The notes below the pieces were generated by a model that ran no database searches, was not told where the DNA came from, and saw nothing but the letters and a program-made list of their open reading frames with translations. The translations under genes and the position numbers were made by a program. Source: Phycisphaerales bacterium (GTDB lineage: Bacteria; Planctomycetota; Phycisphaerae; Tepidisphaerales; Tepidisphaeraceae). Taken from it: a stretch of DNA of 15,046 nucleotides. Positions within the stretch are counted from its first letter, which is position 1, and every line of letters begins with the position of its first letter. Location: the NCBI GenBank assembly GCA_003153655.1, contig PMAK01000028.1, positions 10,063 to 25,108 of the forward strand. Reading direction: 5' to 3'. Below, piece by piece: positions 1-6,497 of this stretch.

Positions 1-2
1 CT

Positions 3-1310
3 GGCTTCGGTGGAATCTTTCATGCGGTGAAAGTCGACGATACCGACATGGCACTGGAATGGTGCCGCCGGACTGGCCGGATGGGGGATGTCATCCTCTT
101 CGGCCCCAAGCATCCTGCCCGATTCAATTTTCTGGACTATGAATTGTCCCGACCGGGAGAGGGCGCCGGCTTAACAGATAATATCGCAGATCTGCTGCTC
201 AACGTCGCCGAGATTCGTGATCGCAAATCGGGCAACAGCGGCGGCGGCGGAGAGAACGCTGAATACTTCGCCGCTGCCAAGAAACAAATCCTGAGGGTCA
301 CCATTGATGTGTTATCGCGGGCGAGAGGCCACGTCAGCGTCCCTGATATTTACAATATGGTCACCTCGGCTCCCACCTCGCTCGATGAGTTTAACTCATC
401 ACAGTGGCGCCAGGGATCGTTTTGCTATGCAAATATTGTGGAGGCCGTCCGGCGCGCCAAAGCGAACGCAAAGGACGAATTCAAGAGCGATCTTGAATTA
501 GCTGGAGCATACTGGTGCGCTGAATTCCCCCTGTTAGGCGATCGGACGCGCTCGTCGATCGTCAGCTCCGTGACGGGAACCATCGATACGCTCAACCGGG
601 GGTATATGCGGCTGCTCTTCAGCGCGGGCACAAATTTCACCCCGGATGCCTTGGCCGACGGGAAAATACTGATCCATACGATGTCGGTTAAAGAATTTGG
701 CGAAGTCGGGGCCATGGCGCAAGTGGTCATGAAGTTCGCAGCACAAAAGGCAATCGAGAGACGGGATATTCGGAAATCGCCCCGTCCGATTTTTCTGCAT
801 GTGGACGAATTTCAGACATTAATTACGTCAGCGGATAGTAGCTTCGCAAGCACATGCCGGGCTGCTCGCGGCTCGTTTGTCCTACTCACCCAAACGCTCC
901 CAACTGTCTGGGCTGCTCTGGGCGGCGGCGATAAAGCAAAGCAGGAAATTAACAGCCTAATTGCTAACCTCGATCTAAAAATTCTGTGCGCGAACAGCGA
1001 TCCGGATACAACCAAATGGGCGGCCGAACTGGCAGGAAAGGTTCGCCAGTTCACGGTGAATGCCAGCACCCAGCGCGGCGGCGCAGATCAGATGAGCGGG
1101 CTTCTTGGATGGCAGAGCCCACAGACCACTACCGGGGTGACGGAGATTTTTGAATACGACCTTCAACCCACGACGCTGAGCCGTCTGCGCACGGGCGGCC
1201 CGGCCAACAAATATTGTGTCGACGCCATCCTTCATAAGACGTTAGGTCAGTTTCGGGGCAATGGGAAAAACTGGATGAAGGCGACGTTCAGTCAGGATTC
1301 GCATGGTTGA
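3..1310 (+). CDS. Type IV coupling protein-like conjugation ATPase (TraD/TraG/VirD4 type), 5' end missing
   Basis: The reading frame is open from the first bases of the window, so the gene starts upstream; a GTG at 27 lies inside it and is probably not the start. The visible 435 residues contain a Walker B strand (IFLHVDEFQTL, acidic pair about residues 268-269), then a stretch ARGSFVLLTQTLPTVW typical of the TraM-recognition part of TraD/TraG, then a TraG/D C-terminal-like segment (LKILCANSDPDTTKWAAELAGK). The Walker A loop must lie upstream and cannot be checked. Coupling proteins are inner-membrane hexameric ATPases that pass relaxase-bound DNA to the type IV secretion channel. A VirB4-like ATPase is the main alternative. 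The spacer after it (1311-1403) shows only a weak 5-bp hairpin. Confidence 0.7.
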   Translation, partial: GFGGIFHAVKVDDTDMALEWCRRTGRMGDVILFGPKHPARFNFLDYELSRPGEGAGLTDNIADLLLNVAEIRDRKSGNSGGGGENAEYFAAAKKQILRVTIDVLSRARGHVSVPDIYNMVTSAPTSLDEFNSSQWRQGSFCYANIVEAVRRAKANAKDEFKSDLELAGAYWCAEFPLLGDRTRSSIVSSVTGTIDTLNRGYMRLLFSAGTNFTPDALADGKILIHTMSVKEFGEVGAMAQVVMKFAAQKAIERRDIRKSPRPIFLHVDEFQTLITSADSSFASTCRAARGSFVLLTQTLPTVWAALGGGDKAKQEINSLIANLDLKILCANSDPDTTKWAAELAGKVRQFTVNASTQRGGADQMSGLLGWQSPQTTTGVTEIFEYDLQPTTLSRLRTGGPANKYCVDAILHKTLGQFRGNGKNWMKATFSQDSHG

Positions 1311-1403
1311 GCTTTCGGGTCTGTCATTGGGACGGGAAGTGACCGTCTAAGGGAACGATTCGCACCAACTATCTACGGAAAGAAAAGCAAAGCGAGGTAT
1401 TCA

Positions 1404-1988
1404 ATGCGGCAACAAACACTGAACGAGCAGCGGGCGGCAAAGTTAAACGAACGCATCTTCGCTGACTTGGTGGGGGGGCTGGCCCGATCAATAGCCCTCA
1501 CGGTGGAGGTATTCCTGCATCAGGGCTTTGGCGCCGGTTACATCGGCTGCGGCTTCATGGGCGTCGTGGTCATGTACTTATTTACGCTCTGCTTTCCCGA
1601 TCAAGATCCGCGACCCTTGCTCTGGTTTTCGGCGGCCTATGGCGTTCTGTGGTTGATCGCCATGGTCAAAACACTGAGTCGCTATTGGCGTGGAAAAGAT
1701 AGAGTCCACTCCAAATACACAGGACGGCCATATCTCTGGCGGCTGCTGCCGACCTGGAAGGAATTGAATGTCAAGCAACTGGAAGCATTGGCAGTGATCC
1801 TGTTGGGCTATGGCGTTCATCACCTCAACCGGGAGCTGGGGGTCTATCTCATGCTGGCCGCGTCGTTGGTGTTTCTGCGGGTCCACAACCTCGTCGTCGA
1901 GCAGCGCAGCCGCGCTGTTGAAATGAACGATGCGGTGATCGAACAGAAATTGATCGCGGATCGGTTCCGCGACATGCAAGAGCCGTGA
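1404..1988 (+). CDS. Multi-pass membrane protein of unknown function
   Basis: 194 residues. The ATG is preceded by a purine-rich stretch with GAGG about nine bases upstream. The N-terminus is charged (residues 1-27). Hydrophobic segments follow at about 42-63, 72-90, 124-138 and 145-160, giving three or four membrane spans. A positively charged loop (about 91-120, rich in R and K) lies between the second and third spans, and a charged, probably helical tail (166-194) ends the protein. I do not recognise the family. It follows the coupling-protein-like gene on the same strand after 93 bases, so it could be an element-encoded membrane accessory of DNA transfer; that is inference from position only. 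Confidence 0.65.
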   Translation: MRQQTLNEQRAAKLNERIFADLVGGLARSIALTVEVFLHQGFGAGYIGCGFMGVVVMYLFTLCFPDQDPRPLLWFSAAYGVLWLIAMVKTLSRYWRGKDRVHSKYTGRPYLWRLLPTWKELNVKQLEALAVILLGYGVHHLNRELGVYLMLAASLVFLRVHNLVVEQRSRAVEMNDAVIEQKLIADRFRDMQEP

Positions 1989-2014
1989 GTCTTTTGAAAT
2001 GAAAGAGGTGTCCT

Positions 2015-2272
2015 ATGGGAAAGATCGGTGACCGATTCGTGGATGACATGATTGATCGAGGGCGCCGGGAAATTGGAGCATTTTTCTTCCAGGACTCAAA
2101 CATCCCCCAGCCTACGTATCCGCTGCGCGGAGGATACGGGTTCGCGAAAGAAGCCCAGTCGCCCGGTGTGGAAAAACATGAACCGACCTTGGACGACCGG
2201 CTGCAACAGGTCGGGGTCAGCCGCGACGATCCCGGGCGGGATGAGCGGGATCGAGGAATGGAATTGGAATAG
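2015..2272 (+). CDS. Small hydrophilic hypothetical protein (85 aa)
   Basis: The ATG at 2015 is preceded by GAAAGAGG with a suitable gap, and the gene begins 26 bases after the previous stop, which favours this frame over an overlapping open frame that starts at 2052. The product is strongly charged, with a D/R/E-rich C-terminal third (about 58-85), and no membrane segment or known motif. The middle holds a proline/glycine-rich stretch (NIPQPTYPLRGGYG). No function can be given. Its place between two membrane-protein genes of the mobile element suggests an element-specific accessory. Confidence 0.5.
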   Translation: MGKIGDRFVDDMIDRGRREIGAFFFQDSNIPQPTYPLRGGYGFAKEAQSPGVEKHEPTLDDRLQQVGVSRDDPGRDERDRGMELE

Positions 2273-2332
2273 GACGCCGGAGCGGTGTCGCACCGGCGAG
2301 AAAAGCAAACACTCGAACGAAAGGAGCAAGTG

Positions 2333-2449
2333 ATGTTCACATTATTCCTAGTGGCAATCAACGTTGGAGTACTGGTCCTGGGTTTGGTCAACGGAAAGGA
2401 GAAGAAATCGGGGGACGACGGTCCTGACGATTTCATCCCATGTTGCTAG
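2333..2449 (+). CDS. 38-aa single-span membrane peptide
   Basis: This is a short gene with a very good ribosome binding site: AAGGAG at 2321-2326, six bases before the ATG. The peptide begins with a hydrophobic helix (about residues 2-19, MFTLFLVAINVGVLVLGLVN), followed by a short basic patch (GKEKK), an acidic patch (DDGPDD) and a terminal CC pair before TAG. A single N-terminal anchor with a short charged tail is typical of bacterial membrane microproteins. Role unknown. The strong Shine-Dalgarno, the coding-like amphipathic layout and same-strand neighbours support translation, but nothing else does. Confidence 0.5.
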   Translation: MFTLFLVAINVGVLVLGLVNGKEKKSGDDGPDDFIPCC

Positions 2450-2538
2450 TGCGCGCGAAATGCCCGCGTAGTTTGTGGTCGGGATGAGCGAACCTCGTCC
2501 CGACCGCATTGACAGAATGTTTACCCTGAAGGCCATCT

Positions 2539-2814
2539 ATGAGTACCGACGAACGACTGGACAAAATCGAACGTCTGCTTGAGCAATTAGTCACGAAAAC
2601 CGTGATCAAATCCTGGTACACGGTCGAAGAATTCGCGTTGCTCGTTGGTCGCTCATCCTTCACCTGTCGAGAATGGTGCCGGCTCGGCCGGATTAAAGCC
2701 GAAAAGTCGATGACTCAAGCCGGCTCGGCGACCACATGGTCAATCAGTAACGATGAGTATCTGCGGTATCAGCGCGAAGGACTGCTGCCGCTGCGAGGAT
2801 CCAATGCGGCATGA
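2539..2814 (+). CDS. Small winged helix-turn-helix (MerR/excisionase-like) DNA-binding protein
   Basis: 91 residues. A short leucine-containing helix (4-22, LDKIERLLEQL) is followed by a helix-turn-helix of the HTH_17/excisionase type (about 27-53: WYTVEEFALLVG...REWCRLGRI) and a beta wing ending in TTWSI (about 54-70), then a short tail EGLLPL. I recall very similar small proteins as abundant in planctomycetes. Such proteins bind DNA as excision factors or local regulators. AAGG upstream of the ATG gives a fair ribosome binding site. The stop codon overlaps the next start (ATGA at 2811-2814), implying translational coupling. A decayed second copy lies at 3373-3597. Which promoter or site it binds is unknown. 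Confidence 0.75.
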   Translation: MSTDERLDKIERLLEQLVTKTVIKSWYTVEEFALLVGRSSFTCREWCRLGRIKAEKSMTQAGSATTWSISNDEYLRYQREGLLPLRGSNAA

Positions 2815-3404
2815 AAAGTCGCGGCTGTATTGTGCCTCAGGCAAACAGTCTGAAAACATTGAACGATGATGGTGATCTCATGGAATCTCGAATTTGCGAA
2901 CACTGTGGCCAGCAATTTTTCGCGCCGACGAAATCGGAGAAGAAAGACGACAAATACTTTCCGCTCATGATGATAATTTTCCCGCTTCTAGCTTACACGT
3001 TCTTCGAAATGGGCGGCTGGTGTTGGCTACCGGCAATACTCTTCATTCTTACGTTCGTGAACGAGATTAGGGAGAAGATCAATAGAAACAAGCGGAAGGA
3101 AGGAAAGCTGGTAGCACCGGACCGCAACTGCCCGTCCTGCGACGAAGCCAGTGCCGATATTGATTCACCACTGGGTAGGCAACTGATTTTGAACTGGTCG
3201 GACCCGTCGAAAATGGATCCCGAATTTATCGATGCCCTGAGTTCTATTGTCTCATCCGCTGGCGACGCGGGTTCAGCGCCCAGGAAGCGGTTGATAGCGA
3301 ACCAACCGTCGCCGCCAGCCATCGAACCTCAGCGCGCCGGCGTCGCGCCGTCGATTATCCCAGTCGTTGGCGATGAAGCAGGTGAAGTTGTGGCCGACCG
3401 CTGA
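2811..3404 (+). CDS. Membrane protein with two CxxC zinc knuckles flanking a transmembrane hairpin
   Basis: 197 residues, overlapping the wHTH gene by four bases. Residues 29-32 (CEHC) and 107-110 (CPSC) form two CxxC pairs. Between them lie two hydrophobic segments (about 51-65 and 70-84) and a basic stretch (NRNKRKEGK). The two pairs could make one zinc ribbon brought together by the membrane hairpin, or two half sites. The C-terminal third is Ala/Pro-rich and of low complexity. The start could instead be the ATG at 2880 (MESRIC), which begins right at the first knuckle; the ATGA overlap favours 2811. The last 11 codons run into the start of the decayed wHTH copy, so the native C-terminus may have been replaced by it. 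Function unknown. Confidence 0.55.
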   Translation: MKSRGCIVPQANSLKTLNDDGDLMESRICEHCGQQFFAPTKSEKKDDKYFPLMMIIFPLLAYTFFEMGGWCWLPAILFILTFVNEIREKINRNKRKEGKLVAPDRNCPSCDEASADIDSPLGRQLILNWSDPSKMDPEFIDALSSIVSSAGDAGSAPRKRLIANQPSPPAIEPQRAGVAPSIIPVVGDEAGEVVADR

Positions 3405-3597
3405 AGAGCCGCGTGTTCGGTCAGACGCTCGTGCTTTACGTGCCGGGAATGGAGCCGCCCCGGGGCGAGTTCGCGCGAAAAAATCGATGACCCAGACCGG
3501 AACTTCTACAACCTGGACCATAAGCCAAGACGAGTAATTGCGCTTTCAGCGCGAAGGACTGTTACCACGACGACGGCCTTACACCGATTCACTTTGA
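3373..3597 (+). pseudogene. Decayed duplicate of the small wHTH gene at 2539
   Basis: Translating 3373-3408 gives ...VKLWPTAEE, matching VIKSWYTVEE of the gene at 2539. One base is then missing near 3409, and the match continues in the next frame (3408-3464) as RRSCFTCREWSRPG against GRSSFTCREWCRLG. An extra base between about 3462 and 3478 restores the first frame, which reads KKSMTQTGTSTTWTISQDE against EKSMTQAGSATTWSISNDE. An in-frame TAA at 3535-3537 replaces the codon after DE, and the match then resumes as LRFQREGLLPRR up to TGA at 3595. Two opposed frameshifts plus a nonsense codon mean it cannot make the family product. A 54-codon frame (3373-3537) stays open but is scrambled in the middle. 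Its final TGA sits in the Shine-Dalgarno of the next gene. Confidence 0.8.
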
Positions 3598-3605
3598 GGT
3601 GACCT

Positions 3606-4091
3606 GTGGCAAGCGAATTACACTGTTCGAATCCGACGGGAGCCCTGGTTGAGGTTAGAGGTGCGCGCTATGTCATCCCCGCACAACTCGTGCCGGTCAA
3701 GGAGGCGTTTCGGCAATTAATTCGAGACATTGATGCCGGCCGAGTAATGCTTCGAAAGTTGTGTCACGGGGCTTCCAGTACGGTCGACTTTGAAACGGAT
3801 AATGGTTGGAGAATCTGTGTCTTCAACGATGCTGGATATTTCGATTACATCGAATCGGCTGTTGATCCACAGGGTAACGCTCTTACTTTTGACGATTTGT
3901 ACGACGACTCGCCTATCGAAGACCCAAAGACTTGCGATCAATGGGGCATACGCCATTTCTTTGAAGACGATCCGGACATGCCTCCACGCCGTGAACCTCT
4001 GATTCCAGTTGAGATCGCAGTGAGGCTCACCGGGTCGCCTTGCACTCCCTTGTGGGCACCGAAGTGGATGCGGATGCGCACTGGCGCATGA
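3606..4091 (+). CDS. Hypothetical acidic protein, possibly DUF7693-like
   Basis: 161 residues with a GTG start. GAGGTGA at 3596-3602 gives a seven-base match to the ribosome binding consensus, with six bases between GAGG and the start. The centre (67-90) reads GWRICVFNDAGYFDYIESAV, followed by DPQG; the WxxxxFND...LDY-type pattern resembles what I remember of a small proteobacterial family of unknown function (DUF7693), but this is a weak memory match. Residues 96-126 are very acidic, with many D and E, and no membrane segment is visible. The last 30 residues (from about 130) look less constrained and could be replaced sequence. It is the last small gene before the restriction operon, separated by 219 bases. 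Function unknown. Confidence 0.55.
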   Translation: MASELHCSNPTGALVEVRGARYVIPAQLVPVKEAFRQLIRDIDAGRVMLRKLCHGASSTVDFETDNGWRICVFNDAGYFDYIESAVDPQGNALTFDDLYDDSPIEDPKTCDQWGIRHFFEDDPDMPPRREPLIPVEIAVRLTGSPCTPLWAPKWMRMRTGA

Positions 4092-4161
4092 CGGCGTTCC
4101 ACCGAATCGAAACCCTCGTAGCTCAATGGGTCGTGTGCGGCAGTTGGTCAGCATAAGAAGG

Positions 4162-4204
4162 CGCGACCCGGCGCCGGCTTTGTTGGTGCGAAGAGCTTTT
4201 TTTT
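4162..4204 (+). terminator. Possible factor-independent terminator ahead of mcrB
   Basis: CGC(G)ACC at 4162-4168 can pair with GGTGCG at 4185-4190, one bulged base, loop GC-rich; a run of eight T follows at 4197-4204 after a six-base gap. The gap is longer than usual, so the call is weak. It would separate transcription of the small-gene run from the restriction operon. Confidence 0.3.
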
Positions 4205-4266
4205 GGAAACCCGAGGGCAGATGGATAAGCTAAAAAGAAAGCGGTCGCGAGTCGAGACAGGACAAT

Positions 4267-4298
4267 CAAGAAATTCGGGAGCCTTCTCGCATTTCTTG
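4267..4298 (+). promoter_or_regulatory. 32-nt hairpin or operator directly upstream of mcrB
   Basis: CAAGAAAT at 4267-4274 and ATTTCTTG at 4291-4298 are perfect 8-bp inverted repeats. Inside, after one T/C mismatch, CGGGA (4276-4280) pairs with TCTCG (4285-4289), with one G-T pair, around a GCCT loop. The 13-bp structure ends 12 bases before the mcrB ATG and touches its ribosome binding site (TGAGAG, 4298-4303). It could act as an operator in DNA or as an RNA structure that limits translation of mcrB. It lacks a T-run, so it is not a normal terminator. Confidence 0.5.
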
Positions 4299-4310
4299 TG
4301 AGAGTTGAAG

Positions 4311-6497
4311 ATGGACCAAAAGGCGATAGATGCTGCAAAGGCGACCTTAATTGGCCATTTCCCCGACTTCAAATCGTTTGAAGACGGCGGTGAGGAATAC
4401 AAGGACCGCGAAGACACGTATAAGCGGGAGGGTTTGAAGGAATTTCAGCGGCAAATGTCGCCATATGTGCAGGGCAGTAGCCAATTCAACGCGGATGAGG
4501 ATGTTAAGGCGATCGTTGACCCGCTGTTTAAGCTCACCAATTTCGTCAACTGGCGCGACATTAGGTACATCAATGACACTTTATTTTCCAGTCATGGCGC
4601 CTGGATAGATTTCATTCAACCGATGTTGGCCTGTCTAAAAGGCGCTTCCACCAACCAATGGGAAAAGCCGTTGGAGGATGTTTTGTCTTTTTTGGCTATG
4701 CGAAACTGCAACGCAAATATAACCAAGCTGTTGCCTACCTTTTTTTTGTTCAATTGGGATTCCCATCATCACATTTTCATTAAGCCTCGCGTTTGCCTGA
4801 AATTTCTACGGCGCTTAGGGGAAGGCGTCGGTAAGGCCGGTCAGGCCATGAGTGTGGATGAATACCGTCGCATTTTGGGGGTCTTCGAAAGATTGAAACA
4901 GCTTCTCGCGGATTGGAAACCTCGGGACTTTGTTGACCTGCAAAGTTTTTATTACATCGTCGAGGGATATGGCGATCCAGAGGAGGAAGAAATGGATGAA
5001 GTCAAATCGCATTCCGAAAAGAGCCCCTTGGCGTCGGGCCCGGAAACTCTCCGGGATAGCCCTATCAACCTGATACTTTATGGGCCGCCTGGGACCGGTA
5101 AGACCTATCACATTATCGAGCGGGCGGTGAAAGTGATCGTTCCAAATTTCGCAGGCACACGCGTCGAATACAAGGCTAGATTTGACGAGTTGTTGCGACT
5201 GGGTCGAATCGGTTTCGTTACATTCCATCAATCCTATTCTTACGAAGACTTTGTTGAAGGAATTCGCCCTGTTATCGATGAAAACGCTGACGACGATAGT
5301 GTCCGGTACGAATGTCGAGCGGGGATTTTCAAGCGGCTCAGCGTAACGGCTCTCTTCGATAGTCTTGAGAGTTCAGATTCTGGATCGCCGGCGCCGAAGT
5401 TTCAGGGATTGTGGGAGGGGTTTCTGGCGGAGATAGAAGCGTCTCCCGATAAGGAATACGAGGGGCTCAGCGACCGGACGAGGTACACACTCAGCATTAC
5501 GTCGAGAGGAAATATCCGCGGCGTGAACAAGGCCAGTACCAAGCGTGATGATCCATACCAAACCTCGCGGAAAATAGTGGAGCACATTTACAGTGTCAGG
5601 CGCGATCAGAAGTCGGTGAGTGCAGCAGATGTTCGGCAAACCCTAGGGAAGGATAGTCAATCCCAGTTCGATGCCGCTGTAATTAATGCGTTAAAGGGGT
5701 TCGAGAAATCTCGATTTTCGGGCACGGCAGCCAAACCCAAAGAGGTGGGCTACACGTATGACGACAAAGCGAGGGCAGTTCAACGATTTCTTTCCAGCGG
5801 TCAAGCCGCGGGATACCGCTTGAAATCGGTCGTAGATTGTCCGAAGTACGTCCTGGTTGTGGATGAAATAAATCGCGGCAATATCAGCAAGATTTTCGGC
5901 GAGTTGATAACCCTTCTCGAAGCTGACAAGCGCTCGCCCGGCGAAAACAGTCTTGTGGCCACGCTACCGTATTCTGGCGACTATTTTGCGATACCCGCCA
6001 ATCTGAGTCTTTTGGCAACGATGAATACTGCGGACAAGAGTATTGCATTGGTGGATTTGGCTCTACGCCGTCGATTTGAATTCGAGGAATTGAGCGTAGA
6101 TCTGGCGATCTGCAAGGGATTGAATGAACAGATGCGCTTTGTTCTGACAGCGCTTAATCGTCGAATTCTTGTGCGAAAGGATCGCGATCATCTCATCGGC
6201 CACGCTTATTTCATCGGAGTGGTCGACGAAGAGAGCTTCAATTCCGTTTTCCGAAAGAAAATCATTCCACTTTTGCAGGAGTACTTTTACAACGATTGGG
6301 ACGGCTTGCGATACGTGCTTGCCGAACCGACGAGCGGAAAAACCGGGTTCATACGAAGAGTTGAAGGAAGCGACGTTTCGGGCGCACGATCGAAATGGCA
6401 ATGGTTCTTTGATGTTCCAGTCAATCTTAATTGTCTTGAGATATTGGTCGGCAACTACAACAACAAATCCGCGCCGACTGCCGAGGTGATGTCCTGA
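4311..6497 (+). CDS. mcrB: McrB-type AAA+ GTPase subunit of a type IV restriction system
   Basis: 728 residues from the ATG at 4311, which has TGAGAG seven bases upstream; a TTG at 4305 is also in frame but less likely. The N-terminal about 250 residues are not the E. coli McrB DNA-binding domain and I do not recognise them; they presumably sense the DNA target. The AAA+ core has Walker A GPPGTGKT (258-265), SYEDFVEGIRP, Walker B VLVVDEINRG (514-523) with the McrB-type NR signature, a sensor-1 like TMNTADKS (570-577) and an arginine stretch ALRRRF (584-589). Walker A and B are about 255 residues apart, against roughly 80 in E. coli McrB, so a domain is inserted in the core. McrB hexamers hydrolyse GTP and drive McrC to cut modified foreign DNA. 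It is paired with mcrC, whose start overlaps its stop. Confidence 0.88.
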   Translation: MDQKAIDAAKATLIGHFPDFKSFEDGGEEYKDREDTYKREGLKEFQRQMSPYVQGSSQFNADEDVKAIVDPLFKLTNFVNWRDIRYINDTLFSSHGAWIDFIQPMLACLKGASTNQWEKPLEDVLSFLAMRNCNANITKLLPTFFLFNWDSHHHIFIKPRVCLKFLRRLGEGVGKAGQAMSVDEYRRILGVFERLKQLLADWKPRDFVDLQSFYYIVEGYGDPEEEEMDEVKSHSEKSPLASGPETLRDSPINLILYGPPGTGKTYHIIERAVKVIVPNFAGTRVEYKARFDELLRLGRIGFVTFHQSYSYEDFVEGIRPVIDENADDDSVRYECRAGIFKRLSVTALFDSLESSDSGSPAPKFQGLWEGFLAEIEASPDKEYEGLSDRTRYTLSITSRGNIRGVNKASTKRDDPYQTSRKIVEHIYSVRRDQKSVSAADVRQTLGKDSQSQFDAAVINALKGFEKSRFSGTAAKPKEVGYTYDDKARAVQRFLSSGQAAGYRLKSVVDCPKYVLVVDEINRGNISKIFGELITLLEADKRSPGENSLVATLPYSGDYFAIPANLSLLATMNTADKSIALVDLALRRRFEFEELSVDLAICKGLNEQMRFVLTALNRRILVRKDRDHLIGHAYFIGVVDEESFNSVFRKKIIPLLQEYFYNDWDGLRYVLAEPTSGKTGFIRRVEGSDVSGARSKWQWFFDVPVNLNCLEILVGNYNNKSAPTAEVMS
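6483..6496 (+). promoter_or_regulatory. Ribosome binding site and CTG start codon of mcrC
   Basis: GAGGTGAT at 6483-6490 is an eight-base match to the anti-Shine-Dalgarno complement. Seven bases after GAGG comes CTG (6494-6496), which shares TG with the mcrB stop TGA (6495-6497). No ATG, GTG or TTG occurs in the mcrC frame between the upstream stop at 6437-6439 and the GTG at 6686, yet the codons from 6494 to 6685 encode recognisable McrC sequence. This makes CTG the best start. Confidence 0.65.

Noticed and set aside
1331..1347. GACGG/CCGTC hairpin after the coupling-protein gene.
   Set aside because: Five base pairs with no T-run; likely chance.
1381..2309. AGAAAAGCAAA repeated at 1381-1391 and 2299-2309, upstream of two element genes.
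   Set aside because: An 11-base A-rich match in purine-rich leaders is easily coincidental, and its distance to the following starts differs.
2052..2333. 93-codon frame overlapping the 85-aa gene.
   Set aside because: The 2015 frame has a clear ribosome site and better spacing to the previous gene; this one starts inside it and has none.
4113..4152. Stretch resembling the 5' part of a tRNA (TCGTAGCTCAATGGGT).
   Set aside because: No matching acceptor stem, anticodon stem or T arm follows, so it does not fold as a tRNA. A decayed fragment cannot be excluded.
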